This document shows, in pieces, positions 47,581-58,928 of a DNA stretch of 64,000 nucleotides. The position numbers were made by a program, and so were the translations under genes. The stretch lies in NCBI GenBank assembly GCA_037976565.1, contig CP137684.1, positions 16,337,243 through 16,401,242 of the forward strand, read 5' to 3'. Each line of letters begins with the position of its first letter. Positions within the stretch are counted from its first letter, which is position 1. The notes under the pieces were generated by a model. That model searched no databases. It had not been told where the DNA came from and was given only the letters and a program-made list of their open reading frames with translations. The DNA is from Mesocentrotus franciscanus. Lineage: Eukaryota > Echinodermata > Echinoidea > Camarodonta > Strongylocentrotidae.

Positions 47581-47867
47581 AGGCCTTTTTTCATCAGACC
47601 CTATTTTAACTAGCCCGATCTCAAATTAGCCAGCTAATTTGCGTCTTCATCAGCCCGCAGTTGCAATTAGCGGGCTATTTGGTCGAGAAAATATCCAGAG
47701 AAATCTTGGTCTTGTTTCCAAAAGAGCGGGCTAATTTGCGCCCTTCCGAGCTAGTTTGTGATGAGCATATTGGTCTGGTGAAGACGCAATTTCGAGCTTC
47801 GGGAAAATATCATGAGTCTGAAAATATAGCAGGTTATTTTGCAACTTTGGTCTGATGAAGACAGGCC
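47581..47867. mobile_element. Inverted-repeat element of about 287 bp
   Basis: Ends aggccttttttcatcagacc and ggtctgatgaagacaggcct. Internal tags gcgggctaattt / aattagcgggctattt are also inverted or direct pairs. Single copy here. Confidence 0.6.
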
Positions 47868-48281
47868 TCCTGAGAACTTTTTTTTCTCAGAGATTAAAGG
47901 ATAGCAATGTGAACAAGGATTGTAAGGGAAATTCCAAGTTTTGCAACCTGTAGTAAATACCTGGAAGTTAAACAGGTACCAGAAGTTCTGTCACGTAGCA
48001 ATTTTTTTCAATTTTAAAGGTCTTCTAATAGTCTGGTAGTGACAAAAATGGACATTCCCTAGATTTGCACTACAAATTGTAATCTTAACATACCGTATAT
48101 CTACCGGAACATATTTTGAAGATGTGTGTTAGACTGATAGCTGATCGGTAATAATTAAGAAAGATGATGCTATTTATCATTATGTATGAGTCCATCAGAT
48201 CAGTAATGCAACATGGTGGCCCACATATTCATATTTGTGCTGCTTTTGTTTGTACATGCACAGTGTACCGGTATTGAATTA

Positions 48282-48755
48282 TCTGTTCAGACCCAGAAGG
48301 GCGTTAACTCTGTGTTTAAAGATAAAGACCAGTTCTGGTCATGCGATTGCATGAAAGAAACGTTGTGGAATCGATCAGAAAAGGTTGATCATCTAGCATA
48401 TAAGTATTGGTGTGTACTGCAAGGTTCTGGAATCATCAAAATGATAAGTAATTTGGCCCAGTCTTGGTAAAGTTACAAGCACTGTACACAGAAAGATGTA
48501 TATGGAACTACGCGACCACGTGCGCGATATCTATTTGGTCCCAATAGATATAATAATTTACCAAATATATCAATTAGTAGGCGGTTTCTCGACTTTCCCG
48601 GCAAAATTTGTATCATCACGTATTAGTCAAAACATATTCTTTCACATGATTGGTAATGAGAGCTTCAATTTCATTTTTTTGAGAGAGGGGCATTTCCAAA
48701 ACTGGTCTATACCTTTAAAGTATATGAGTTAATGCCCTTCTGGCTCCAAACAGAC
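48282..48755. mobile_element. Family D palindrome copy 3, split by a family C insertion
   Basis: Left half gttcagacccagaagggcgt then taactctgtg. Right half agtatatgagttaatgccc then ttctggctccaaacagac. Between them lies the complete family C element 48316-48718. Confidence 0.72.
48316..48718 (+). mobile_element. TTAA-flanked element, family C copy 3, nested
   Basis: TTAAAGATAAAGACCAGTTC to GGTCTATACCTTTAA, same orientation as copy 1. Inserted at TTAA in the centre of the family D palindrome. Confidence 0.82.
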
Positions 48756-50339
48756 GATATTTTCATTAGGGTTCATTGAATTAATCTCATTTTGAAATTA
48801 GTTATAATTGTGAGATAAAACCTTTGATGAGTATGGCTGCAGATTTACCTGTAGATTATGTTTGAAGTGCAATTATCGAACTGTGCTCTGTATTTTTAGT
48901 ACCCATCAAGGGGCGTAGAGTTCTTGGAAAATGAAAAGATTAAGAGTTAGGGTGAGTAAATTTGTTTAAGTCGACATGAACTTGTAGTGCTATACAGCAA
49001 TTCTGTCTTGTCATTATTTAATTGTGACAGAAATGAATATATATATATGCTTACATGTATATCAAGGCAGCTTGGGGGAGCGTGCTCATGCAGTAAAATG
49101 TATGTACATTAATGATCCTGTTCTGTTTGTTGCTGCTATCATCATGGGTACCAGGTTTGTTTGTTTTATCATGAATTGTGTTTGTATGTTTGTTGACTTG
49201 ATATGCCAAATGAAATCAATAATATTTATATAAAAATATTAGTAATTATTATTATTTTTTAAAATTTTTTATATTAGTAATATTTTATAATGTACACATA
49301 CATGTAGGCCTATGAAATCCAAATCTAAACAAATTTGCTAGGAAATAATGATAATTTACTGATATCTGCATGAAAACAAATAATTTGTAAGAAAAATTAT
49401 TATATATTCATGCAACCATGACAGACACCATATGATAATAATGAGTTATATTTAATGTATAATAATTAATAATATAATAATAATAATTTGCAAGAAAAAT
49501 AATCATATATTCATGCAACTCCTGACAGGCACCATGTCTTTCTCTTTCTCAAATCGTTGTGGAACAATTTAAATTAAATGTAGGTGTCATTTATTCGTAG
49601 TTTTCCAGTGGAGTATAAGTTTATTTGATATTTGTGAGGACTTAAGTTTTCATAAATTTCACAAGAACTCTTCCAATCATGTACCTTTAATGGACTGTAT
49701 GGACATCGATCGCCTTATTTTTTAGCTTATCCATCTGCCCATCCACTACACACTATGTAAACAATTCCGAGAATTTTTGCTCGATGACATGTTTATCAGT
49801 TCTGGATGAAATATTCTATTATCCTTTGTTAAACAAGCATTTTGATATGTGACAAAATCAGACAAAGGTATTTTTATCTCTGTAAATAATAGATATAGAA
49901 CAGAGAAGGCGGGAAGTTCGTCAGGTATTTATTCAAGAGAGGAATTTCCGATTCAATCAGTTCATCTTTTAGGACTTGCCGGTGAAAGAGGAAAAACATG
50001 TAGCTTGGTGTGTAGACTGTTTATTGTTATCATTGATTTCCGTAACTGGTACTTTTAATTTTTGAAATGTTGCTTGACTGGGTTTTCGAGGTAGTGGCAT
50101 GAAAGGTACATTCACAGTATGAAATATGCATAATTAATAGTTGGTGATGTTTGTTAATTAAAAGTTCATTTTGACACATCGAGATGGTAATATTTATGCA
50201 TTAACATGTACCAGCTCCATATCCTAACAAATGTGGTTTTAACCTCTGTGTGATAAAATTATGATTTTCAACAATTATGCAGTTTGTGTTTTTTGTGCAT
50301 CTATATTTCGCTAAGCTGCATTACCTTCTGATGAATTTA

Positions 50340-50885
50340 CAGGATACTGGAATTGTATGTGTGAAAAGCTACAAATAGGTCTATTTCATATGTATAATTC
50401 TATATCATTTGTTGGGGTATGCGAATGGAATTCATTGAATCATGACCTAAGATCCAGTTCTACAATTAACAGATATAAATCAATGTACAAAAAAGGTATT
50501 TTTCAAAGAATGATATATCCATTATTATTATTATTTATTTAGCCATAAAAATCAGACAGAAACCATGGTTGAGTAGGTTGTTCTCTTTTCTGTCTTACTT
50601 CTACTTATATTTCTTTCTTTCCTATTTTTCGCTACTTTCTATTCTTTCTGCGAAACCTTCTTTATGAATGTACCGGTATGTGTGTGATGGTGTGAATGTG
50701 CGTGCTTGTATTATGCAAGTCTTTTAATTTTTATTATTTATGTTCGTTATCTTGTTATTGTTTTGTTACAAGGCCCCGATTACAAGCAGATTTCTGCTTC
50801 TAAGGGGTCCCAACCATTATATTGAATATTGTCATTGTAAATTATTTTATAAAGGTTGAATAAAGATTTGAATTAAATTGAATTG
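50340..50885 (+). mobile_element. 3' end of a non-LTR retrotransposon (LINE)
   Basis: The frame near 50357-50542 includes GVCEWNSLNHDLRSSSTINR, which follows the C-terminal LINE pattern 'G-x-x-LWN-LP-x-x-(I/L)R-x-x-x-x-x-x-x-F/YK'. After a stop, a 3' UTR follows (ggccccgattacaagcag, taaggggtcccaacc) and it ends in aataaagatttgaatt then an (aattg)n tail, a common end of echinoderm LINEs as I recall. The rest of the element is missing (5'-truncated). Confidence 0.6.
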
Positions 50886-51403
50886 AATTCATATTTACAT
50901 TGTGGTTGCGTATTTGTGTGCCTCATGGAAAGGAATCCTGTGGTTAGTTTGCCAGGCAGAAGGTGCCAATGGATGTGTGGATGATTGATGTTCTTTTCAA
51001 GAATAATGCGTTTGAAGTTTCTAATGTTCTTTGACATCTCCTGTGGAACACATTCCAGTCTGCACATTGACCAAATTGTTGAGATATTACTTCAGCATCG
51101 CAGCTAAACAGTTTTGAAGTTTTTTGTAGAAGTTTAGATTTGCACACTTTTGCCTCGATAGAACAATACATGTGAGTCAACTTGAAACCTGAAGGCTGGT
51201 TTGCATTGCCCTGTATAAGTTGACAATAGATCCTTATCTTCATTCTATTTTGAGAGGTTTGATAGACATTATATGTGTTACATGTATGATTAACATTTAT
51301 TTACATGCCCCTAACGTGTTTTTTGTATGAACAGGTGTGTTTATAATTAAACATGTAAATGTATTTGTAATGATTTGTTGTTTTTCTTTTGAAAACTTTG
51401 CAG

Positions 51404-51737
51404 ATTTGGACGAAATCATTCCGCCTTTTAAATCAAGGAAGATGTCTTAGGAAGGGTAACCGCCAGACAGTATTTTGAGAGTCTTTCAGCTCTACCCAAC
51501 CTGGTATTAGCCTCCTGTACTGACGAGGGTCTGTTTGAATCCCACTCCTGACACCACTAAATCGCCCGGCCATGGACCCAGCATCTACCAGACAGGCGCA
51601 GCACCACCACCACCACTCTCCGCCTCCCATGATGCAAACCAAAGACCATCATCATCATCACCACCACCGCTCATTGGTAGGAGCAGAGAAGGCCAGTGAT
51701 ACCATGATCCTGCAGACGAATTCTCCTATGCCTACCA
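51404..51737 (+). CDS. Tel/ETV6-like gene, exon 2: 5' UTR and start codon, His-rich N-terminus
   Basis: The acceptor aactttgcag precedes 51404 and the donor gtaaga follows. The first 168 bases are untranslated. The ATG at 51572 (context cggccATGg, G at +4) starts MDPASTRQAQHHHHHSPPPM, followed by MQTKDHHHHHHHRS and a Ser/Thr-rich tail, 55 codons plus one base. The start is chosen because the frame joins exactly to the Pointed-domain exon in phase 1 (AsnGln-AspProValLys). His-runs at the N-terminus are not diagnostic. The gene product is inferred to be a nuclear transcriptional repressor of the ETV6 (Tel) group from its downstream domains. Confidence 0.75.
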
Positions 51738-51984
51738 GTAAGAGACAACTCATCTTCATCTCGATTTTACTTCATCTTTTTCCATCTCCATCTTATCCTC
51801 AATCACCACATTCTACTTTACTTCTTTTTTTTTCATCTCATTTATGTTCTTTTCATCCTATTTTCCAATGCCTACCAGTCTTCATCTCAGTTTTTTCTGC
51901 TCCATCTTTCTCAATATCCTTACCGGTACTCATATCCTCTTCAAACAATGCATCAATCTCCTGCTCATTCTATTACTTCAATTA

Positions 51985-52395
51985 TTATCCCCTCGCCGAC
52001 GAAGTCTGAGGGGATATAGTAACGCTTCCGTCCTTCCGTCCTTCCGTCCTTCCGTCCTTCCGTCCGTTTGTAACAAATCTGGTTTCCGATCGATAACTTT
52101 AGTAATGTTTGACAGATTTTAATGAAATTTGATATGAAGGTACATGGTATCAAAATACAGCCTGAGTTTGATTTCGGAGAATGTAGGTCAAAGCTCAAAG
52201 GTCATAGCTCATTAAATATGCAAAAAAATACAAATCTGGTTTCCGATCGATAACTTTAGTAATGTTTGACAGATTTTAATGAAATTTGATATGAAGGTAC
52301 ATGGTATCAAAACACAGCCTAAATTCAATTTCGGAGTATGTAGGTCAAAGGTGAAAGGTCAGACCTCATTAAATATGCAAAAACGTCTAATTATA
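51985..52395 (+). repeat. Interspersed repeat headed by a CCCCTCGCCGAC hairpin, copy 2, body duplicated
   Basis: Same head and body as 40324-40495, including ccgtccttccgtccttccgt. The body (tttccgatcgataacttta, gtaatgtttgacag, aggtacatggtatcaaaa) occurs twice, about 160 bases apart. Confidence 0.65.
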
Positions 52396-53243
52396 TATGT
52401 GAAAATATGGTCAACTTCCTTGCCTAGTAATATAATAGTATAGTCTAATGGAGGTTACTTGTTTTGACGTATATAGGCCCTGCGAGGGTATGCTACGCTT
52501 TGCGTTGACTTGTTTCTCTTTCATCACATTTCTGTTCTTTTCCTCCTTTTGTTGCCTACCACAGAGGGACCCCTCTTCATCTCTTCTTCTTCTCCTTCAT
52601 CTTTCTCTGTATCCTTTAATACTCTTATCCTCTTCAAACAAAGCCTCAATCTCCTGCTCATTCTATTACTTCAATTATTTCTCTTTCATCACATTTATTT
52701 TATTTTCCTCCTCATATCCTCTTCAAACAATGCCTTAATCTCCTGCTCATTCTATTAATTCAATCATTTCTCTTTCATCACATTTCTCTTCTTCTCCTAT
52801 TTTTATCCATCTCCTTCATCATCCTCCTCCTCCGACACCAACTCAATATCTTCCCCATTCTGCTCTCTCATTATTTGTTGTTGTTGTTTGTTTCCACAGA
52901 TTTATTTATACTCTTTTGGCTACAAGTTCTTTACAAGTTCTCCTATCAAGAATTGTAATCACTAAACCAAATCGCACAATTCAAAATGCACATGAAAGTT
53001 TCTGGTTTACAGTGTTAGATACTTCTTCTAAGATTATATGCGAGGTATAATTACTTTTAACATTCAGTGTAAATTTCGAAATTTCCTTGCTGTGAGAATT
53101 AAATTTCATCACAACCAGAACTCAGAGACGACTTTTCACAAGTTTTTGGCTGTATCTATAATAAGCAGTACCTATATTTTCTCTGTATACATGTAGATGT
53201 TCTGTATATTAAGAGGACTGTGCATTATTTATCTTTTTACCAG

Positions 53244-53446
53244 ACCAGGACCCGGTAAAATGGACCAGAGAGGAGGTCTTGAACTGGTTGAAATGGTGCC
53301 AGGAGGAGTTTTCCCTGGACAGTGTCAACGCCGAAGTTCACCATGAGCGGTAAAGCACTCTGCCTTATGCCCAAGCAGTCGTTTTGCGACCGGGCGCCAG
53401 AATGCGGTGACATCCTCTGAGCTTCTTCAGAAATTATTCCGTAAAG
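53244..53446 (+). CDS. Tel/ETV6-like gene, exon 3: Pointed (PNT/SAM) domain, two frame breaks
   Basis: The acceptor is atctttttaccag and the donor is gtgagc. It encodes DPVKWTREEVLNWLKWCQEE, FSLDSVNAE, then FTMSGKALCLMPKQSFCDRA and PECGDIL, then ELLQKLFRK: the five-helix Pointed domain that in ETV6 mediates polymerisation. As written, the frame breaks twice. At about 53336 the first frame runs into TAA (53351-53353) while the domain continues from 53337; at about 53418 the second frame meets TGA (53418-53420) while the domain continues from 53419. Each break equals one extra base or two missing bases; comparison with the ETV6 domain suggests two missing bases (one residue) at each place. The exon length of 203 is not a multiple of three, but 207 would fit the phase 1/phase 1 introns. 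Possibly assembly error, otherwise an inactive allele. Confidence 0.8.
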
Positions 53447-53734
53447 GTGAGCCAGGGCCCCCTCTTATAACAAGTTGATATCAATCACAACTATATACAT
53501 AAGGGATTTTGGACTGCAAACTTGGGATTGATTGGAGGACTTGGGATTGATTTGGATCAATCACAACTCTTTATAAGACTGGCCCAGGACAAGACAATCA
53601 ATTACCAAGGATGAGGATAGCCTCCTATCTCAAGAAATATCAGAAAACATCCTTAAAGTCTCATTCACATATTGGTATGATGGGGTAAACTGCATCATTC
53701 TTTAACATAGCATATCTTTCTTTTTTTCATAATA

Positions 53735-53965
53735 GACGGGTTTACTAACATATTCAAATTTATGGATGTTTCTTTCCTGGTGACCTAGTGACAAGTTATT
53801 CCATTAAAGCTGTTATTAATGAATGCACTACAAGACTTGGAATCCAGTCCGCATAAATTACTTGTTGCTATGTTGGGCAAGCCTCAGGCAAGCTTTCAGG
53901 TTGTCAAGAATAACCTGTGTTTAAAAAGTAAAAAAAATAAAATTTGAATTGTTAGTGAACCAGTC
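53735..53965 (+). mobile_element. Inverted-repeat element, family J copy 2
   Basis: GACGGGTTTACTAACATATT at the left, GTTAGTGAACCAGTC at the right, body as in 2346-2545. In the Tel-like gene intron. Confidence 0.62.
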
Positions 53966-54109
53966 TAGTGTGTAAGTGTTAAGTGCTCCATATTACTTTA
54001 TCTTGCAATACACAGTATGTTTAGGATCCTCTTGGGACACAGCCACTTTTTTTCTATCCCTTCTTGCTGTTCATTTTACATATTAAAAAATAATAGAAAA
54101 TGCAGTGTC

Positions 54110-54290
54110 TGGCTTCATAATAATGATAATAATATTCCATTATCACATTATAACGTCCTTATGCGCTTCCAAAGAGCTGTGGAAATTATTACCCTAGCTT
54201 TAGCTCCTGCAGCCGTTATCAGCGCACAGTGCATTTCAAGGAATAATCCTACCAGGTACCCATTTACCTCACCTGTGAGAATGAGCCATT
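54110..54290 (+). repeat. Interspersed repeat (ataacgtccttatgcgcttcc type), copy 1
   Basis: gcgcttccaaagagc, ctcctgcagccgttatcagc and ctaccaggtacccatttacc. It matches 55235-55475 in order. Probably a SINE or LINE 3' end common in marine invertebrates (recalled, unchecked). Confidence 0.5.
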
Positions 54291-54430
54291 AAGGTAATTC
54301 AATTTATGAAAATACAATTGAAACTTCAGTCTAAAAAGAGACTGATGGAAGTGAGATTACAATGTATGTGGGTAGTGACAAAGGTATGGTATTCTTTTGA
54401 AATTGCTTCTGCAGTGATGATAATATCTAT

Positions 54431-54632
54431 TATATACCTCACTTTAGAGATCTAGCCATCTGATTGGTCGAAATTGGAGTCGTGATTTCAAGCCATGCCC
54501 CACTCACAGGGCATAGCAATAGCCCACAGGGCCTAGTTAAAATTTTCTACCCTCATCTTCATTATCCTGCGATCCCCAATGGTTTACTGCGATCCCAATT
54601 GGTTTGCGTGTTAAAATTGTCTTTGTGCGATT
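54431..54632 (-). mobile_element. Hairpin-headed repeat family Z, truncated copy 3
   Basis: Reverse complement of the 3' end of copies 1 and 2 (ttatatacctcactttag, ccatctgattggtcg, ggtttgcgtgttaaaattg). The hairpin head is missing. Confidence 0.7.
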
Positions 54633-55234
54633 ACGAAGAATTCATGTTTACATTGATCATGACGAAATGTTGGATAGTACCTTTAAAAACAAGCTCCCGA
54701 AGGCTATGATACTATTATTGGTGCTTTCCTAAATGCTTCATTCTATTGATATCACGAACCAGGAAATACTCTGGACATGTGAGAGATTAAAAACCTGGCC
54801 TTGGTCTGACTTAATGAATAAAACACTTGTTTACAAGTGCTCCTTAGCAATGGGAACAAAAACAAACATTTATATTACAATTTGAAATTTAGTGAAGTCA
54901 ATCAGCAGGTGTGTTATTCTGAAAACAATGTTAAATTCCATTTGATATATACATGAATAATTAGTTTACAGGAAATTTGTGTATGTTTATAGTCTTATTT
55001 CAATGTCTGGACATTGCTGTAAAAGGATTGATTGAGAAACAGTGTAGTTCACAAAGACATCTGTAGGTGTGAGCTACATGTATCTGCTCTGAAGAAAAGT
55101 GTTTATTCAGTCATTGTAATTGAATTAACAACATGTCATGCCAATTAACATGACTTCCCCTCCTACCCCCCCCCGACCCCAGAAAAAATATACTTAGGAA
55201 TTATATTAATGACAAACTGTCCTTTTTTGTATAC

Positions 55235-55475
55235 ATATATTTTATGATCGATATAAATGACCCTATGCACTTCCAAAGTGGTTTGGATATTTGGTCCCTA
55301 CCCATAACTCCAGCTCCGACAACCACTTTGACAGCCTCTGTCAGGGCACATTGCATTTTAAGGATTAATTTTTACCAGGTACCAGTCCATTTAGCTCCTG
55401 GATGGAGAGAGGCAACTGTACATAGAATGCCTTGTCAAAGAACATACACAGCGGACAGAGATGCTAACCTTTAAC
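55235..55475 (+). repeat. Interspersed repeat, copy 2
   Basis: gcacttccaaagtgg, ctccagctccgac and taccaggtaccagtccattt, then aatgccttgtcaaagaac. Same order as 54110-54290. Confidence 0.5.
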
Positions 55476-55572
55476 CTTTAGATTGAGCGCACTTATTTGA
55501 GATTTGATGTGTGTAGATTCTTACTCTTTCAGATTTATTGACTTTTTCAAATGTATTTTGTTTTCTTTTCAG

Positions 55573-55650
55573 AATGTCGATTTTATCATCCCAATTTATC
55601 AGACCAAAGAAGATCTCCAGACCCACAATTTAACAGCAGTAGCAGAATTG
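55573..55650 (+). CDS. Tel/ETV6-like gene, exon 4: linker after the Pointed domain
   Basis: The acceptor is tgttttcttttcag and the donor is gtgagt. It has 78 bases, entering and leaving in phase 1. With the shared first base it reads ECRFYHPNLSDQRRSPDPQF then NSSSRI. The FYHPN block, directly after RK, corresponds to the FFHPG block that follows the Pointed domain in ETV6, which supports orthology beyond the two domains. Confidence 0.75.
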
Positions 55651-55749
55651 GTGAGTACATGAAAATTTAAAGATGTTGAATTGAGTAAGAATCTGACATG
55701 AATACTTTATGAAATATGGCCTTGATGAAACACAGTTTACTGAAACATA

Positions 55750-55967
55750 AGGCGCAATGGCTCAATGGTAGAGCAGTGCATGGTCTCGTAACCGGGAGGT
55801 CCCAGATTCGAAACCCAAGTCAATGCGCTTAAGCCCTTGGTAATCCTCATTAGCAAGTCCCTCGGGGAGGACTTAAAGCCCTCGGTCCCCTGGTTGCTTA
55901 CTTACAAGCATACACACGCTCTCTTAGCAGTCGGGTAAAACAGTCATCGATCATCATCATCATCAAA
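55750..55967 (+). mobile_element. tRNA-derived SINE, plus orientation
   Basis: A box tggctcaatgg (55758-55768) and B box agattcgaaac (55804-55814) are spaced as in a tRNA gene. The tail (ggtaatcctcattagcaag) is shared with 4205-4340, and it ends in an (atc)n simple tail. In an intron of the Tel-like gene, same strand. Confidence 0.75.
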
Positions 55968-56630
55968 CACAATATGCCGCTGTTGAAAGTACAAAAAATA
56001 TGGAATTGATGAAACACGGTTGCATCTACAAGTTGTTTGAAAACAAGGTGCAAATGGAATTGAATTGAAGGGAAGGGATGCCTAGTTAAAAGGCTGAAAT
56101 GAGCGTTAAGCACTAATTATCTTACGAAACATAACCACAATGATGCATAGTTTGCATTTGTTAAGTTGTTTTTCTATACAAGATGCAGATGAAACTGTAA
56201 TGTATAGAAGTGACGTGTAATACTGGACATTGGAAAGTGAAATATTGCTTCTAAAACAATAGCGGCAATTCCTTTTGAGGACTTGTTGAGATATGACGCA
56301 AAAAAACAAATCCTGCTCGGGAAAATGAATGGCAACTGAACTCAACAAGGTCTTCTATACATGTGTTCACTTAGCTCTGTGTAGTAATATACAGAAACGG
56401 GAAGCGTATTACACTTATGTCATTATATATATATATACATGTATATAGAAAAAAACCCGCCACGGGTTACCACTTAATAGCTGAACAAGAAGGCTTATGG
56501 AGGATTCTGTTTAATGAGTAATAAGGAAGGATTGAGAAGAACCGACCTGAAGAGGAAATGAGCTGCGGATTATGTGACACTGAGATTTTTCGGGCACTTG
56601 TTGCATAATGGAGGATTAGGGAGGGAATCT

Positions 56631-56779
56631 GGGCCCTGTTCCATAAAACTTGATATCAATAACAAGTTACAAGCTACTGTTATAAGCTACTGAAGTCATG
56701 GCATCTGATTGGCTGAGAGCAAATTTGTCATAGAAATTAGCATTTGTTATAGATGACAAGTTTTATGAAACGGGCCCTG
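56631..56779. mobile_element. Inverted-repeat element, family I copy 2
   Basis: GGGCCCTGTTCCATAAAACT at the left, AGTTTTATGAAACGGGCCC-type right end. The interior (tctgattggctgagagcaaa) is the reverse of that in 23964-24112. Confidence 0.72.
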
Positions 56780-56954
56780 GCATTGACGGGAAAGAATGCA
56801 GGGAAGAGGAGTAGAAGAAGAAGAGTGTTTTGAATGGATAGTTTAAAGAAATGGCTGGAGGAAAGAAAAATGGATGACTAGACCAGAGTAGGAGCTGATA
56901 AATGAAGGTGGAGGCAGTTTAGTAACCTAAAACCCAATCGCAGCCCTAAGGCTT

Positions 56955-57286
56955 GAAAAAAAAAAGATATTGTATTGCCCTTTACTAGGTGCCAAAACAT
57001 GGGTGGGTCGGTCGGTCAGAATTTTTTTTCTTTTTTCCTTCTTCTTTTTTCTCCCTCTTTGGGCTGATATTTCTCAGTTTTGAATGCATTCATTTTTTTT
57101 CTTCTTTTTTTTCTCCCTCTTTGGGCTGATATTTTTCAGTTTGAATGCCTCAATACATATTTTTTCATTCATTAAACATTTTTGTTCTAAAAAACGGTAA
57201 AAAAAAAAAAACTTTTTAAAAAAGCCGACCGTAGATTTCAAGATTTTTGGGTCCGTCGCAAAGGGCAATACAACATCTTTTTTTTA
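56955..57286. mobile_element. Inverted-repeat element with AAAAAAGATATTGTATTGCCC ends
   Basis: Left end aaaaaagatattgtattgcc, right end gggcaatacaacatctttttt. Inner arms pair gggtgggtcggtcgg with ccgaccgtagatttc only loosely. Contains a direct duplication of ctccctctttgggctgatat. Confidence 0.6.
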
Positions 57287-57385
57287 ACGCCTAAACTAAG
57301 GTAAGCTTGGAGCAATTGCCATTGGAACAAATTTTACATTACTCATGTACCATCTTAACATGTTGATACTACTTTCGTCTATAAG

Positions 57386-57511
57386 GTGGGGCGGCAGAAC
57401 ATCAGAATGTCCCGGGATCACCGCGGGAACCGATGGGATACCAAGGCAACTTGACGATACCTCCTTCAAACTCCAGCCCACGTCTACCAATGGATCTCTC
57501 AGCTCAGCCAG
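57386..57511 (+). CDS. Tel/ETV6-like gene, candidate exon 5: linker
   Basis: The candidate acceptor is ctttcgtctataag and the donor is gtactg. The 126-base length fits phase 1 on both sides. It reads GGAAEHQNVPGSPREPMGYQ, then GNLTIPPSNSSPRLPMDLSAQ and P, a Pro/Ser-rich linker-like text. The patch is clearly GC-richer than the intron around it. Against it: a minus-strand frame of 94 codons covers the same bases, and skipping the exon also keeps the frame, so it may be alternative or not an exon at all. Confidence 0.45.
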
Positions 57512-58033
57512 GTACTGACTCTGTCGGATAAACGCGTCAATTTCTTTGTATCTCTGTGAAGTTAAAATCGTGTTGAACACATACTCTTTGGTTTATTAAT
57601 TTTGGGTAACTACCCATTTTATGTATATATGGACCAAACCTAATGCATACATCCAAGATTCCTTTATTAAATCTACACATCGTTTTTATCTCAAATTACA
57701 CCAATGTTTTGCCGATGCCACCAGAAAAAGTTGGGTCTTGGAATTCCATATTTAGTATACTGACTGAAATCACTGCTAAACTGAAAGATCAAATTGAGGT
57801 TGCTTATTTTACAACAACCAAAAATTGTAATATGTATTTGATGTCAGTGATACTTATGAGCATTTTAGCTAAAATATTTCCTGGTGTTTCCCTTGAAAAC
57901 TGTCAAGATTTTTTGTGTGTGTTTTTTGTTAATGAATCAAGAGGTATATTATAGAATATACATGTAGATGTATTTACATCATCAACGGAGAAATTCTAAG
58001 AAATACTGACGGTGATGATTTTCTTTTCTTCAG

Positions 58034-58702
58034 AAAAGTCCAACACACCATGCAGTGATTCAGGTCATAGTTCACCGGACACGGCAGAAGACCTCCGACA
58101 AGCCGCAACCAACAACCAAGCATCCGCTACCCACTACCGTCGTCAGAACGCACCTCCGATGATCACCCTCACGTCATCCAACCGAAGCTCACCTCAGCGC
58201 ATGTTTGAGAAACAGCCCTTGCGGCTCCCCGGCGGGAAAAACCTCCATGACAACTTCAGCGATTCGGTGATGGATTCCACCCAGGTTCCACCGTCGCCCA
58301 CGAAGCGGCTTCGCATGGACTACGGGCAGCAGGGCGGGGTTGCGTCAGCGTTCCCCCACGTCAATACTGCGCACATCGAGCTCAGGCATCGCGCCAATAC
58401 GGCAGAGCGGATGGAACAGCAGAACGTGCATCCTGGATCGCACCATAGCCTGCATCCGCACCCGCGGCTCTTAGGAAGGCGCAGGTTAAGCTCCGATGAT
58501 GGCCTTGCAGCTGGGAGAGCCCCGTCGTCTACGTACGGGGTTGAACGGCACAGCGCCGGTGCCCTGATCGGTATGGCAGGACTGTACAATCATAGTAGTA
58601 TATCAGCTATCCCGGTGCCTTGCACGGTACCTAGCCTGGCAGCAGGGTCAGCCATTTTGTCAAGGTTGCAACAAAGGAGAAACAGCACTGGAGGAGCTGA
58701 AG
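58034..58702 (+). CDS. Tel/ETV6-like gene, exon 6: long central linker (223 residues)
   Basis: The acceptor is ttttcttttcttcag and the donor is gtaaga; 669 bases, phase 1 at both ends. It encodes a disordered-looking region rich in Ser, Pro, His and Arg: EKSNTPCSDSGHSSPDTAED at the start, SPTKRLRMDYGQQGG and RRRLSSDDGLAAGRAPSS in the middle and LQQRRNSTGGAEG at the end. In ETV6 the region between Pointed and ETS domains recruits corepressors and holds phosphorylation sites. SP/TP dipeptides and RRxS sites (RRLSS, RRNS) here are candidates for kinase control. No folded domain is visible. Confidence 0.78.
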
Positions 58703-58928
58703 GTAAGAGGTGCATTCCATGGTTTATAGCTGTTTGGTTTACACCCAGCCCGTCTACTACCCACATGGTCTTGATAATCATTTGGTCTACTTATCGTTTG
58801 GTCTAATGACCATTTAGGCTCATAGTCGTGATGTTGATTATTTTTAAAACGTGCAATATTCAATTTATTCAACAGTTTGATTTGCCCTTATGTTCTCTTG
58901 CACATGTAATCAGGTATCCATATCCTGT

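Larger units (their letters stand above)
21459..51403 (+). other. Gene-poor 30-kb stretch, possible first intron of the Tel-like gene
   Basis: No coding exon could be supported on either strand here. It is occupied by inverted-repeat elements, SINE/LINE pieces, purine/pyrimidine microsatellites and tandem repeats listed separately. Subregions where I recognise nothing include about 22320-23950, 32410-34290, 41300-42200 and 48760-50330. If the exon at 21458 is real, this is one intron. Confidence 0.35.

Noticed and set aside
47840..47860. Hammerhead-ribozyme-like ctgatgaag
   Set aside because: The matching GAAA core strand and helices are missing; the word belongs to an inverted-repeat end.
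51760..52760. Ser/Phe/Leu-rich frames after the first Tel coding exon
   Set aside because: T/C-rich intron DNA with repeated tcatctcc and ctcctgctcattctatt words, not exons; the donor at 51738 ends the exon.
55750..55822. Possible tRNA gene
   Set aside because: A and B boxes are present but the acceptor and anticodon arms do not pair and the sequence recurs with a SINE tail at 4205-4340.
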